DNA of 64,000 nt from Tumebacillus sp. BK434 (GTDB lineage: Bacteria > Bacillota > Bacilli > Tumebacillales > Tumebacillaceae), in contig NZ_SLXS01000010.1 in assembly GCF_004340785.1 (NCBI RefSeq), positions 46,081 through 110,080 of the forward strand, in the 5' to 3' direction. The notes below the pieces were generated by a model. It saw only the letters and a list, made by a program, of their open reading frames with translations. It had not been told where the DNA came from and made no database searches. The position numbers and the translations under genes were made by a program. Positions 9,036 through 17,247 of this stretch are shown piece by piece; within the stretch, counting starts at the first letter, position 1, and every line of letters begins with the position of its first letter.

Positions 9036-10385
9036 TTGGTTCAGACAGCAAGAGACACCGCTTTGGACGTACTGCTTGCCATCGAAGAGAGAGGCGCCTA
9101 CAGCAACCTGGCGCTGACCAACGCGTTGCGCAAAACACGGCTCAGCCCCCGCGATGTGGCGCTGACCACGGAACTGGTGTATGGCACGGTCGGGCGGATG
9201 AACACGCTCGACTATTACTTGACCCCGGCACTCAAGACTCCGCTGCATAAACTGGAGCCTTGGGTGCGCAATCTGCTGCGCCTGACCGTCTACCAGCTGT
9301 TTTATCTGGAACGGATTCCGCCTTTTGCGGCGATCAACGAAGCGGTGGAGATCGCCAAGCGCCGCGGCCGCAAAGCGAGCGGCTTCGTCAACGGCGTGCT
9401 GCGCGGCACTTTGCGCAACAAAGACGCGATCAAACTCCCCTCGAAGGAGAAACATTGGACGCGGCACACGGCGCTGCTGCACTCCCACCCGGAGTGGATG
9501 GTGCAGATCTGGGCGGACGCGTTCGGGCGCGAGACGGCCGAGCAGCTCTGTGCCGCGAACAATGACCGTCCGGCGCTGACGCTGCGCGTCAATTCGAACC
9601 GCGCCACCCGTGACGAACTGCTCGAAGAGCTGGCCGAACAGGGCATCGGCGCCCACCCCTCGCTCGTTTCGCCATTCGGGATCATCCTGCACGAAGGGCT
9701 GGACGTGACCCGGCTGCCCGCTTTTCAAGAAGGGCGCTGCACCGTACAGGATGAAAGCTCGATGCTCGTCGCGCAGGCGCTCGACCCGCAGGCCGGGGAG
9801 CGCGTCCTCGACTGTTGTGCGGCACCAGGCGGCAAGACGACACATCTCGCCGAGCTGATGGGCGACGATGGCGAAGTGGTCGCCGTCGATGTGCACGAGC
9901 ATAAGATCGAACTGATCGAAAACGTGGCGGGCCGCCTCGGCCTGCAATCGATCAGCACCCGGGCCGGCGACATTCGCCGGGTGATCGCCGACGCCGGCAC
10001 GTTCGACCGCATCTTGCTGGACGCGCCGTGCAGCGGGCTTGGCGTGATCAAGCGCAAGCCCGATCTGAAATGGCGCAAAGTTCAAGGCGACATCACAGAG
10101 ATCGCCGAGTTGCAGCGCGATCTGCTGAACACGGTCGCCCAGGCGCTGCGACCGGGCGGTGTGCTCGTCTATTCTACCTGCACGGTGATGCCGGAAGAAA
10201 ACATAGACGTGGTGCGCGCTTTTTTGGCCGAGCATCCCGATTTCGAACCCGACCTCATCGCACCGTTCCTGATGGAAGCGGTGCACGGGGCGATTCAAGA
10301 CGACTGCGCGGTGCAGCTCATGCCGCAGCAGTTTGACAGCGATGGATTCTTCATCGCACGCTTACGTCGAAAGCAGGTGACCTAA
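9036..10385 (+). CDS. rsmB: 16S rRNA (cytosine-967 C5) methyltransferase RsmB
   Basis: A 449-aa protein with an N-terminal NusB-like domain (about 1-130) and a C-terminal SAM-dependent m5C methyltransferase. SAM motif I is CCAAPGGKTTHLAELM; motif IV DAPCSGLGVIKRKPDLKW carries one catalytic-region Cys and motif VI YSTCTVMPEEN the other. The TTG start at 9036 is 6 bases after fmt and uses the GGGAGGAGTAAG sequence overlapping the fmt stop. Translation is probably coupled to fmt. Confidence 0.95.
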   Translation: MVQTARDTALDVLLAIEERGAYSNLALTNALRKTRLSPRDVALTTELVYGTVGRMNTLDYYLTPALKTPLHKLEPWVRNLLRLTVYQLFYLERIPPFAAINEAVEIAKRRGRKASGFVNGVLRGTLRNKDAIKLPSKEKHWTRHTALLHSHPEWMVQIWADAFGRETAEQLCAANNDRPALTLRVNSNRATRDELLEELAEQGIGAHPSLVSPFGIILHEGLDVTRLPAFQEGRCTVQDESSMLVAQALDPQAGERVLDCCAAPGGKTTHLAELMGDDGEVVAVDVHEHKIELIENVAGRLGLQSISTRAGDIRRVIADAGTFDRILLDAPCSGLGVIKRKPDLKWRKVQGDITEIAELQRDLLNTVAQALRPGGVLVYSTCTVMPEENIDVVRAFLAEHPDFEPDLIAPFLMEAVHGAIQDDCAVQLMPQQFDSDGFFIARLRRKQVT

Positions 10386-10386
10386 C

Positions 10387-11475
10387 ATGGAAACGATCCC
10401 CATGATCAACGAACAACAGAACCTTTCAGATGCCGGGCAAAAAATGCATCTGCTCAACCTCGAACTTGAAGACTTGGAAAAATGGGTGCAGAGCATCGGG
10501 CAGCCGAAGTTTCGCGGCAAGCAGATCTACCAGTGGCTGTACGTCGAACGCGTGACCGAATTTGACGCGATGACCAACCTGCCGCAAAAGCTGCGCGATC
10601 AGCTGAAGGAGACGGCGGTGATCTACACGATGCGCGAAGTGACGCGCCAAGTGTCGACCGACGGCACGATCAAGTGGCTGTGGGAGCTGTACGACGGCTC
10701 GACGATCGAGACGGTGCTGATGCGCCATGACTATGGCAACTCGGTATGCGTCTCTTCGCAGGTCGGCTGCCGGATGGGCTGCACGTTTTGCGCCTCCACG
10801 CTCGGCGGGCTGGTGCGCAACCTGACCGGCGGCGAAGTGGTGGAGCAACTGCTCAACGTCCAGCGCTTTCTGGACGAAGAAGAAGAGCGCGTTTCGTCGG
10901 TCGTACTGATGGGCTCGGGCGAGCCGATGGAGAACTACGATGAGGTGATGAAGTTCGTCGACATCATCAACGACCAGAACGGCTTGAAGATCGGCGCGCG
11001 CCACATCACGATCTCCACGTCCGGCCTGGTGCCGGCGATCCGCCGTCTGGCCGATGAAAAGCGCCAGATCACGATGGCGATCTCGCTGCATGCGACGCGC
11101 GATGATATCCGCTCGGCGCTGATGCCGATCAACCGCCGCTGGGGCATCGACGAACTGCTCGAAACCTGCCGCTACTACATCCGTCAGACCGGGCGCCGCA
11201 TTTCCTTCGAGTACGCGCTGGTCGGTGGGCAGAACGACGATTTGGCGCACGCGCGCGAGCTGGCCGGACTGCTGACGAACATCGACTGCCACGTCAACTT
11301 GATTCCGGTCAACTACGTGCCGGAGCGCAACTATACGCGGACCCCGAAAGATCAGATTCGGGCGTTTGTGAACGAACTGAACCGCCTGGGAGTCAACGCG
11401 ACGGTCAGACGGGAAAAAGGACACGACATCGCGGCTGCCTGTGGACAGCTGCGTGCCGAGCAGGGGAGAAGCTGA
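10387..11475 (+). CDS. rlmN: 23S rRNA (adenine-2503 C2)/tRNA methyltransferase RlmN
   Basis: A radical-SAM methyltransferase of 362 aa that methylates A2503 of 23S rRNA and A37 of some tRNAs. The iron-sulfur motif C-x3-C-x2-C appears as CRMGCTFCAS, followed by GSGEPMENYD (SAM binding) and a C-terminal AACGQL segment containing the methyl-carrying Cys. The N-terminal KFRGKQIYQWLY region is the tRNA/rRNA-binding part. It begins one base after the rsmB stop, in a conserved rsmB-rlmN-prpC-prkC order. Confidence 0.96.
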   Translation: METIPMINEQQNLSDAGQKMHLLNLELEDLEKWVQSIGQPKFRGKQIYQWLYVERVTEFDAMTNLPQKLRDQLKETAVIYTMREVTRQVSTDGTIKWLWELYDGSTIETVLMRHDYGNSVCVSSQVGCRMGCTFCASTLGGLVRNLTGGEVVEQLLNVQRFLDEEEERVSSVVLMGSGEPMENYDEVMKFVDIINDQNGLKIGARHITISTSGLVPAIRRLADEKRQITMAISLHATRDDIRSALMPINRRWGIDELLETCRYYIRQTGRRISFEYALVGGQNDDLAHARELAGLLTNIDCHVNLIPVNYVPERNYTRTPKDQIRAFVNELNRLGVNATVRREKGHDIAAACGQLRAEQGRS

Positions 11476-11479
11476 GGTG

Positions 11480-12238
11480 ATGGAGATGCTTTATGCGGCG
11501 AGAACCCATATCGGACTCGTCCGTCAGCTCAATGAAGACTGCTATGCGGTCGCCGCCGATCTGACGCCGTTTGGCGTCGCGGTGTTAGCGGACGGAATGG
11601 GCGGCCACCTTGCGGGTGAGGTGGCGAGTTCTCTGGCGATTGAAACGCTGTTAACCCATATCAAAGAAGCGCCGCAAGACCCGGAGTCTTATGACGCTTC
11701 CGATCTGTTGATCGACGCGATGCAGCATGCCAACCGCGCCGTCCATGAACATGCGGCGACGTCCAAGGACTTCAGTGGCATGGGCACGACGCTGGTGGCG
11801 GCGCTGGTCAGCCCCGGTGAGATCTTTCTCGGCCATATCGGGGACAGCCGCGCCTACCTCTGGCAGGCGGGCGAACTGATCCAACTGACGGACGACCACA
11901 CGCTGGTCTATGAACTTTACAAAAACGGACAAATCACGGAGGAAGAGGCGAACGTGCATCCGCAGCGCAACATCGTGCTGCGCGCGGTCGGCACCGATGA
12001 GTCGGTGCAGGCGGACCTCTACCACCGCACTTGGGCTGCAGGCGATATTCTCTTGCTTTGCTCCGACGGTCTGACCGACATGGTGAACCGGGAGGCGATG
12101 GTGGAGGTCATGGCGGGCGACTCGGCTTTGGAGACGAAGGTCGACGCGTTGATCAATGGAGCGCTGGCAGCAGGCGGTCACGACAACATCACCGTGGTGG
12201 CCGTACTAAATCTGTCGGGGCGAGGTGACGTACTTTGA
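11480..12238 (+). CDS. PP2C-family serine/threonine phosphatase (PrpC/Stp1)
   Basis: Cytoplasmic metal-dependent phosphatase of about 252 aa that reverses phosphorylation by the kinase encoded next. PP2C motifs are in order: RQLNEDC, LADGMGGHLAGEVAS (metal Asp and Gly), GMGTTLVAAL, GHIGDSRAYLW, LCSDGLTDM and GGHDNITVVAV. Start choice: ATG 11480 or ATG 11486, both after GAGGTGATGG; in-frame codons further upstream lie inside rlmN. It overlaps the kinase gene by 4 bases, a tight coupling typical of this pair. Confidence 0.94.
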   Translation: MEMLYAARTHIGLVRQLNEDCYAVAADLTPFGVAVLADGMGGHLAGEVASSLAIETLLTHIKEAPQDPESYDASDLLIDAMQHANRAVHEHAATSKDFSGMGTTLVAALVSPGEIFLGHIGDSRAYLWQAGELIQLTDDHTLVYELYKNGQITEEEANVHPQRNIVLRAVGTDESVQADLYHRTWAAGDILLLCSDGLTDMVNREAMVEVMAGDSALETKVDALINGALAAGGHDNITVVAVLNLSGRGDVL

Positions 12239-14208
12239 TCGGACGAAAGCTTGGCGATCGTTACGAAGTGATCGAACGAATTGGCGGCGGAGGCATGGCA
12301 GTCGTCTATCGGGCGCTGGATACTCTGCTCAACCGCTTTGTCTCGATCAAAGTTCTGCATGCGCAGTTCTCCACCGATGAAGAATTTGTCCGCCGTTTCC
12401 GCCGTGAAGCGCAAGCGGCCGCTTCGCTGTCCCACCCTAACGTCGTCAACATTTACGATGTGGGGATGGAGGGCGACGAGTATTACATCGTCATGGAATT
12501 TGTCGACGGCCTGACGCTCAAAGAAGTGATTCAGGACCGCGCACCCTTGCCGGTGCAGGAAGCGATCGACATCTGCAAACAGATTTGCTCCGCACTCGGC
12601 CACGCGCACGAAAACAACATCGTCCACCGCGACATCAAGCCGCACAACATCCTGATCGGCAAAGACGGCCGGGTGAAAGTGACCGATTTTGGCATCGCGC
12701 GGGCGATCACCTCGAACACGATCACCCAGGACGGCTCTGTGCTCGGCTCTGTGCATTACTTTTCGCCGGAGCAGGCCCGCGGCGGCATCACCGACGTCAA
12801 ATCGGACATCTATTCGCTTGGCGTGGTGCTCTATGAGATGCTGACCGGCGAGCTGCCGTTCTCCGGCGAGACGCCGATTTCGGTCGCGCTCAAACATTTG
12901 CAGGACCACTTCGTCGAGCCGCGCCAGATCAACCCCTCACTTCCGCAGTCGGTGGAGAACATCATCCTCAAGTCGCTGGCCAAAGACCCGGGTGTGCGCT
13001 ACCAGAGCGCACGCGAGATGGCGCGCGATCTGGAGAAGGCACTGCTCTATCCGAACGTGCCGAAGTTCACTCCGCCCCTGTTTGACGAGCAGAGCACGAT
13101 CCAAATGCCGGCTGTCGGCCTGCGCAGCGCGAAACCTGCGACCGCCGGGTCGACGCAGCCGCCTGCCGAACCGGTCCAGTCGGCTGAGGGGAACAAGCCT
13201 GCCGCTGTGGAAGAAGAGGCAGGCGGCAAAAAGAAAAAGAACTTCTGGCGTCCGGTGATCTGGCTGTTTGCGATCTTCCTGTTGCTTGGCGTCGGCGCGG
13301 TCACCGCGTACACGCTCGTCACCAATTACATGGGCGAAAAAGATGTCACGATGCCCGACGTCGTCGGCAAGACGTACGACGTGGCGGTCAAAGAGCTGCT
13401 TAACGCAGGCCTTGACATCAACAACATCAACAAAGAAGAAGAGTACAGCGACAAGGAGCCGGCCGGCACGGTCATTCGCCAGGACCAGTACGGCGGCAAA
13501 ACGATCAAAGCCAACCGCGAAGTGACATTGACCGTCTCCCGCGGTCAGGAAAAGATGGAGATGCCGGTCGTCACCGAGCTCAGCCGTGACAAGGCGCTCG
13601 AGAAGCTGAAACAGGAAGGTGTCAGCGCGGAAAACGTGTCGTTCGAAGAGCGCGAGGACGCGAACGCAGCGGCCGGTACGGTGCTGTCGCAAAATCCGGC
13701 TTCCGGCGTGACGATCGACAAGGTGACGCGGATCGTGTTGACCGTCGCCAAAGCGATTGAAAAAGCGAGCGTGCCGCAGTTGAGCGGGCTGACCGTTCAG
13801 GATGCGACCGCCCGCTTGACCGGAGCCGGCTTTAAAGTCGGCGAAGTGATCTCCCAGTACTCCGACAAGGTTCCGTCCGGGAAAGTGATCGGCACCTCGC
13901 CGTCCTACACGCCGGGCACGGAGCTGAACAAAGGCGAAACGATTTCGCTCGTCGTCTCCCAAGGCACGAAAGAAGAGCCGAAGAAGAAGACGTATGACGT
14001 GCAGGTTCCGGTGGGGGAAGGCGAGAAAAAGCGCGTCAAGATCGTGAAAAATGATGCGCAGTCCAACGCTGTCGTCGTCGATGAGACGATCGAAGCCACG
14101 AAAACCTACCATGTGGAAGTGATCGTCAAGCCGGGCGAGATCGCTTCGATCAAAGTCTATATCGACGGCAAGGAAGAGAAGACGATACCTATTCAGTACG
14201 AAGACTAA
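12235..14208 (+). CDS. prkC: PASTA-domain serine/threonine protein kinase (PrkC/Stk1)
   Basis: A 657-aa membrane sensor kinase for muropeptides and cell-wall state that controls germination and growth in Bacilli. The kinase domain (about 8-270) has GGGGMAVVYRA, the catalytic loop HRDIKPHNILI and DFGIAR. A hydrophilic linker precedes a single membrane span near residues 340-362. Outside follow three PASTA repeats starting near 371, 442 and 513, then a charged C-terminal domain. It starts with TTG inside the end of the phosphatase gene. Confidence 0.96.
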   Translation: MIGRKLGDRYEVIERIGGGGMAVVYRALDTLLNRFVSIKVLHAQFSTDEEFVRRFRREAQAAASLSHPNVVNIYDVGMEGDEYYIVMEFVDGLTLKEVIQDRAPLPVQEAIDICKQICSALGHAHENNIVHRDIKPHNILIGKDGRVKVTDFGIARAITSNTITQDGSVLGSVHYFSPEQARGGITDVKSDIYSLGVVLYEMLTGELPFSGETPISVALKHLQDHFVEPRQINPSLPQSVENIILKSLAKDPGVRYQSAREMARDLEKALLYPNVPKFTPPLFDEQSTIQMPAVGLRSAKPATAGSTQPPAEPVQSAEGNKPAAVEEEAGGKKKKNFWRPVIWLFAIFLLLGVGAVTAYTLVTNYMGEKDVTMPDVVGKTYDVAVKELLNAGLDINNINKEEEYSDKEPAGTVIRQDQYGGKTIKANREVTLTVSRGQEKMEMPVVTELSRDKALEKLKQEGVSAENVSFEEREDANAAAGTVLSQNPASGVTIDKVTRIVLTVAKAIEKASVPQLSGLTVQDATARLTGAGFKVGEVISQYSDKVPSGKVIGTSPSYTPGTELNKGETISLVVSQGTKEEPKKKTYDVQVPVGEGEKKRVKIVKNDAQSNAVVVDETIEATKTYHVEVIVKPGEIASIKVYIDGKEEKTIPIQYED

Positions 14209-14241
14209 GCACATGACTTCCTGAGAGTACGGAGGCAACAC

Positions 14242-15123
14242 ATGCCAGAAGGGCTCATTACCAAAGCAATCGCCGGATTTTACTATGTACAAGACGGAGA
14301 CGTCGTGCGCCAATGCCGGGCGCGCGGCGTTTTCAAGAAGCAAGGCATCACCCCTTTGGTGGGCGACCGTGTGGTCTATACGCCCATCGGCGGGCAGGAA
14401 GGCGTCGTCGAAGAGCTCCTGCCCCGCAATAACGAGCTGGTGCGCCCGCCGCTCGCCAACATCGACCAGTGCGTGCTGACGTTTTCGGTCAAGGAGCCGG
14501 ATTTCAATCCCAAGCTGCTCGACCGGATGCTGGTGCAGGTGGAGCGGGAAAGTCTGCCCGCCGTGATCGTGTTGACCAAAGTCGACCTGCTGGCCGACCA
14601 GGCAGCGGCGGAGCGCTTTTTGCACCCGTACCGCGACATGGGCTATCAAGGGGTCGCCGTCTCGACCAAGTCGGGTGCGGGCGTGGAGCAGGCGCGCGCC
14701 CTTTTGTCCGGCAAGCTGTCCGGTCTGTCCGGCAACTCCGGCGTCGGCAAATCGACGCTGCTCAACACTTTGTCGCCGGGGCTGAACCTGTCGATCGGCG
14801 AGATTTCGCAAAAGCTCGGCCGCGGGAAGCATACGACCCGCCACTCCGAGATCTTCCGGATTTTTGATGATACGTTTGTGATCGATACGCCAGGGTTTGC
14901 CACGCTGGAGTTCGCCGGCATGGAACCGCCGGTTTTGGCGCAGTGTTTCCGCGACGTCTGGGACTTGTCTCATGACTGCAAATACCGCGGCTGTCTGCAC
15001 GAAGGTGAAGACGGCTGTGCGGTGCGCGCCGGAGCGGAGACGGGCAAGATGAACGGGGGCCGCTATGCGCACTACCTGGAGTTTTTGGGAGAGCTAAAGG
15101 AAGCGAAAGAACGGAGGTACTGA
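14242..15123 (+). CDS. rsgA: ribosome small subunit-dependent GTPase RsgA
   Basis: A circularly permuted GTPase of 293 aa acting late in 30S maturation. An N-terminal OB fold (about 1-65) precedes the G motifs in permuted order: LTKVDLL (G4), [12 protein letters not shown] (G1), DTPGF (G3). The C-terminal zinc knuckle is visible around residues 245-262 ([15 protein letters not shown]). A GGAGGC ribosome binding site precedes ATG 14242. It is followed one base later by rpe, as in B. subtilis prkC-cpgA-rpe. Confidence 0.96.
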   Translation: MPEGLITKAIAGFYYVQDGDVVRQCRARGVFKKQGITPLVGDRVVYTPIGGQEGVVEELLPRNNELVRPPLANIDQCVLTFSVKEPDFNPKLLDRMLVQVERESLPAVIVLTKVDLLADQAAAERFLHPYRDMGYQGVAVSTKSGAGVEQARALLSGKLSGLSGNSGVGKSTLLNTLSPGLNLSIGEISQKLGRGKHTTRHSEIFRIFDDTFVIDTPGFATLEFAGMEPPVLAQCFRDVWDLSHDCKYRGCLHEGEDGCAVRAGAETGKMNGGRYAHYLEFLGELKEAKERRY

Positions 15124-15124
15124 C

Positions 15125-15778
15125 GTGTTGGAGATTAAAGTGGCGCCGTCGATTCTCTCCGCCGACTTTTCGAAGCTCGGCGAGGACATTCGCTCGGTGG
15201 AAGAAGTGGGAGCGGACCTGATACATGTCGACGTGATGGATGGGCATTTTGTGCCGAACATCACGATCGGCCCGCTGGTGGTGGAAGCGATCAAGCCGCA
15301 TACGAAACTGCCGCTCGATGTGCACTTGATGATTGAGAACCCCGATCTGTATGTGCCGAGCTTCGTCAAGGCGGGTGCCGACATCATCTCGGTGCACGTG
15401 GAAGCGACCCGGCATCTGCACCGTTCGCTGCAGCTGATCCGCTCGCTGGGCGCAAAAGCATCGGTGGCGCTCAACCCGCACACGCCGGTCTCGATGATCG
15501 AGCATGTGCTGACCGATCTGGACATGGTACTGTTGATGACCGTCAATCCGGGTTTTGGCGGACAAAAGTTCATTCCGAATGTTCTGACAAAGATTAGTGA
15601 GTTGCGTCGCAAGCTCGATGCGATGGACCTGCATCATGTCGAGATCGAAGTCGACGGCGGCGTCAACGCCGAAACATCGCGTCTGGTGCGGGAAGCGGGG
15701 GCGAATGTCCTCGTGGCCGGCAATGCGGTCTACAACGCCCCGAACCGCGGGGAAGCGATCCGCCAAATCCGCGGGTAG
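15125..15778 (+). CDS. rpe: ribulose-phosphate 3-epimerase
   Basis: Interconverts ribulose 5-phosphate and xylulose 5-phosphate. The 217-aa TIM barrel contains APSILSADF, the metal ligands in [30 protein letters not shown], and the phosphate-binding VDGGVNAET. The TTG start at 15125 uses the GGAGG that overlaps the rsgA stop. It is the last gene of the long co-directional cluster; a terminator lies 90 bases downstream. Confidence 0.96.
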   Translation: MLEIKVAPSILSADFSKLGEDIRSVEEVGADLIHVDVMDGHFVPNITIGPLVVEAIKPHTKLPLDVHLMIENPDLYVPSFVKAGADIISVHVEATRHLHRSLQLIRSLGAKASVALNPHTPVSMIEHVLTDLDMVLLMTVNPGFGGQKFIPNVLTKISELRRKLDAMDLHHVEIEVDGGVNAETSRLVREAGANVLVAGNAVYNAPNRGEAIRQIRG

Positions 15779-15867
15779 CCCTGACAAACGATAAGAAATA
15801 TTACGCCCGTCCTCACGTCTAAAGCCATCGGCACGGCATAGGATGTACTATCGGGAGGGCGGTGGAA

Positions 15868-15912
15868 CGGTCACTCCCATGCGTGTAACGACATGCGGGG
15901 GTGGCCGTTTTT
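15868..15912 (+). terminator. strong terminator hairpin after rpe, possibly part of an attenuator
   Basis: The lower stem CGGTCACTCC/GGGGTGGCCG (10 bp) and an upper stem GCGTGT-AACG-ACATGC are followed by TTTTT. An upstream GGGAG at 15853-15857 can pair with CTCCC at 15874-15878 and would then break the terminator stem. The rest of 15779-15867 shows no gene. Confidence 0.75.
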
Positions 15913-16006
15913 CGTTGCACAAAAAGAACTTATAGGAATATATATAATACCGTACCGCCACAGCGTGGGCAGACGTCCATGTGGGCGAGGAGAGGGTGGC
16001 ACAACG

Positions 16007-16177
16007 GTGATCGGATACCGCAGGCGCAATCTAAAAATGGGGGCGAAACGAATCGCGGGCATCACGGTGGCATCGGCCGGTCTGTACCTGACCGCGCGCT
16101 TCCTCCCGCCTGAGATGTGGGTATCCCTGATGGGTCTCTTCATGATCTGGATCGGGTGGATCCTTTTCAAGAATTGA
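16007..16177 (+). CDS. small membrane protein upstream of spoVM
   Basis: A 56-aa protein starting at GTG 16007, with GAGGAGAGGG about 10 bases upstream. It has a basic N-terminus (YRRRN, GAKR) and two hydrophobic stretches, GITVASAGLYLTARF and WVSLMGLFMIWIGWILF, so one or two membrane segments are likely. I do not recognise the family. It lies between the rpe terminator and spoVM, 27 bases before the latter, so a shared transcript and a sporulation role are possible but inferred. ATG 16037 is an alternative start without a visible ribosome binding site. Confidence 0.6.
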   Translation: MIGYRRRNLKMGAKRIAGITVASAGLYLTARFLPPEMWVSLMGLFMIWIGWILFKN

Positions 16178-16204
16178 ATCTACTACAAGCAAGGGGGGGT
16201 CACT

Positions 16205-16288
16205 TTGCGCTTTTACACGATAAAGTTGCCTCGTTTCCTCGGCGGAATCGTTAAAGCGATGTTGAATGCGATTCAGAAAGAAAAATAA
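16205..16288 (+). CDS. spoVM: stage V sporulation protein SpoVM
   Basis: A 27-residue peptide: RFYTIKLPRFLGGIVKAML after a TTG start, then NAIQKEK. It matches SpoVM of Bacillus almost residue for residue. SpoVM is an amphipathic helix that recognises the convex outer forespore membrane and anchors the coat ATPase SpoIVA. The conserved Pro (KLPRF) that orients the helix is present. GGGGGG lies about 8 bases upstream of the TTG. The bidirectional terminator at 16292 follows at once. Confidence 0.93.
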   Translation: MRFYTIKLPRFLGGIVKAMLNAIQKEK

Positions 16289-16291
16289 AAA

Positions 16292-16323
16292 TAAAAAAGC
16301 ACCCCGAGAGGTGCTTTTTTATT
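16292..16323. terminator. bidirectional terminator between spoVM and rpmB
   Basis: AAAAAAGCACC(CC)...GGTGCTTTTTT has A and T tracts on both sides of the stem, so it can end spoVM on + and rpmB on -. Confidence 0.88.
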
Positions 16324-16342
16324 TGCACAGAAAACGCAGGAA

Positions 16343-16534
16343 TTAGATCGCGCGCTTTACTTTGCCAGCCTTCAGGCAGCGGGTGCAAACATTGATACGC
16401 TTTACAGAACCGTTTACGTTCGCACGAACTTTTTGAATGTTCGGGAGCCAACGGCGTTTGGTCAGGATATGGGAGTGAGAAACTTGGTTCCCGGTCTTCG
16501 GGTCTTTCCCACAGATTTCGCAACGTTTTGCCAC
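16343..16534 (-). CDS. rpmB: 50S ribosomal protein L28
   Basis: A 63-aa protein starting at GTG 16534, MAKRCEICGKDPKTGNQVSH, with the zinc-binding CEICGK...CTRC pairs (a C+ paralogue). The start is set by AAGGAGGTGC directly upstream and by the universal N-terminus; an ATG further upstream would add 13 non-conserved residues. It is transcribed against its neighbours, as in B. subtilis, where rpmB lies opposite yloU. Confidence 0.95.
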   Translation of the reverse strand: MAKRCEICGKDPKTGNQVSHSHILTKRRWLPNIQKVRANVNGSVKRINVCTRCLKAGKVKRAI

Positions 16535-16863
16535 GAGCGTGCACCTCCTTAACAACATAGTCCCGAGACACATCGCAGCTAGAATAGAGCGATAGGTCGC
16601 AAATACTCAATCATCTTATCATACGGTTGTCCAACTTTGCAAGTGTCTAAGCGTCACTTGTCCCGACTTTTCTGCCGGGGCATTTTTGGGGGCAAATCCG
16701 GTTGGTGCAGCGGGAGCTGGATGGGGGCGTGCACCATCGGGTGCAGAGTTTGCAAAATTGTGCAATCTCGGCTTTCTCTTTTTATCCCTCAGTTTACTTT
16801 ACGTGCCAAGGTGTAGTAAACTGTTGGTGCTACGTTCGAGAATTACAGGGGGTGTGTGTCATC
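16535..16863. other. divergent intergenic region rpmB / asp23-like gene
   Basis: About 330 bases without a supportable gene. It must hold promoters for rpmB (-) and the Asp23-like gene (+), but I see no clear consensus pair. The notable element is an exact 8-bp inverted repeat, AGTTTACT (16791-16798) and AGTAAACT (16815-16822), about 40 bases before the Asp23 start, a candidate operator or leader hairpin. Confidence 0.4.
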
Positions 16864-17229
16864 ATGCCAAAAGACATTCGCAACGAACTTGGAACGATTA
16901 CCTTCGATGAGAACGTGATTGCCACGGTAGCAGGTTATTCCGCACTGGATTGCTACGGCCTTGTAGGCATGGCGTCCCGCAAACAGGTCAAGGACAGCAT
17001 CAGCGAACTGCTCGGTCGTGAAAACATGACCCGCGGTGTGGATGTGCGCATACAGGATGGCGATGTGGTCGTCGATATGTATATTATCGTAAGCTACGGC
17101 ACAAGAATTTCGGAAGTCGCACATAATGTAATGGACAAGGTGAAATACACCCTGGAACACAATCTGGGACTGAAAGTAGAAAAGGTCAATGTGATCGTCC
17201 AAGGCGTTCGCGTGACCGGGGAGAGGTAA
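16864..17229 (+). CDS. Asp23/Gls24 family envelope stress protein (YloU-like)
   Basis: A 121-aa protein without membrane segments. Characteristic parts are LGTITFDENVIATVAGYSAL at the N-terminus, CYGLVGMASRK, and the C-terminal VNVIVQGVRV. Asp23 proteins sit at the cell membrane through partner proteins and respond to envelope stress; the exact role is not established. ATG 16864 is chosen, with CAGGGGG 12 bases upstream; GTG 16852 is an in-frame alternative. It precedes fakA by 18 bases, the conserved yloU-yloV order. Confidence 0.9.
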   Translation: MPKDIRNELGTITFDENVIATVAGYSALDCYGLVGMASRKQVKDSISELLGRENMTRGVDVRIQDGDVVVDMYIIVSYGTRISEVAHNVMDKVKYTLEHNLGLKVEKVNVIVQGVRVTGER

Positions 17230-17247
17230 AAGGAGGTTTCCATTTAC

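Noticed and set aside
15845..15912. T-box riboswitch, suggested by a GGTGGAAC sequence before a terminator
   Set aside because: The T-box core (TGGNACCGCG) does not match and there is no room for a specifier stem; the downstream genes are not aminoacyl-tRNA or amino-acid genes.
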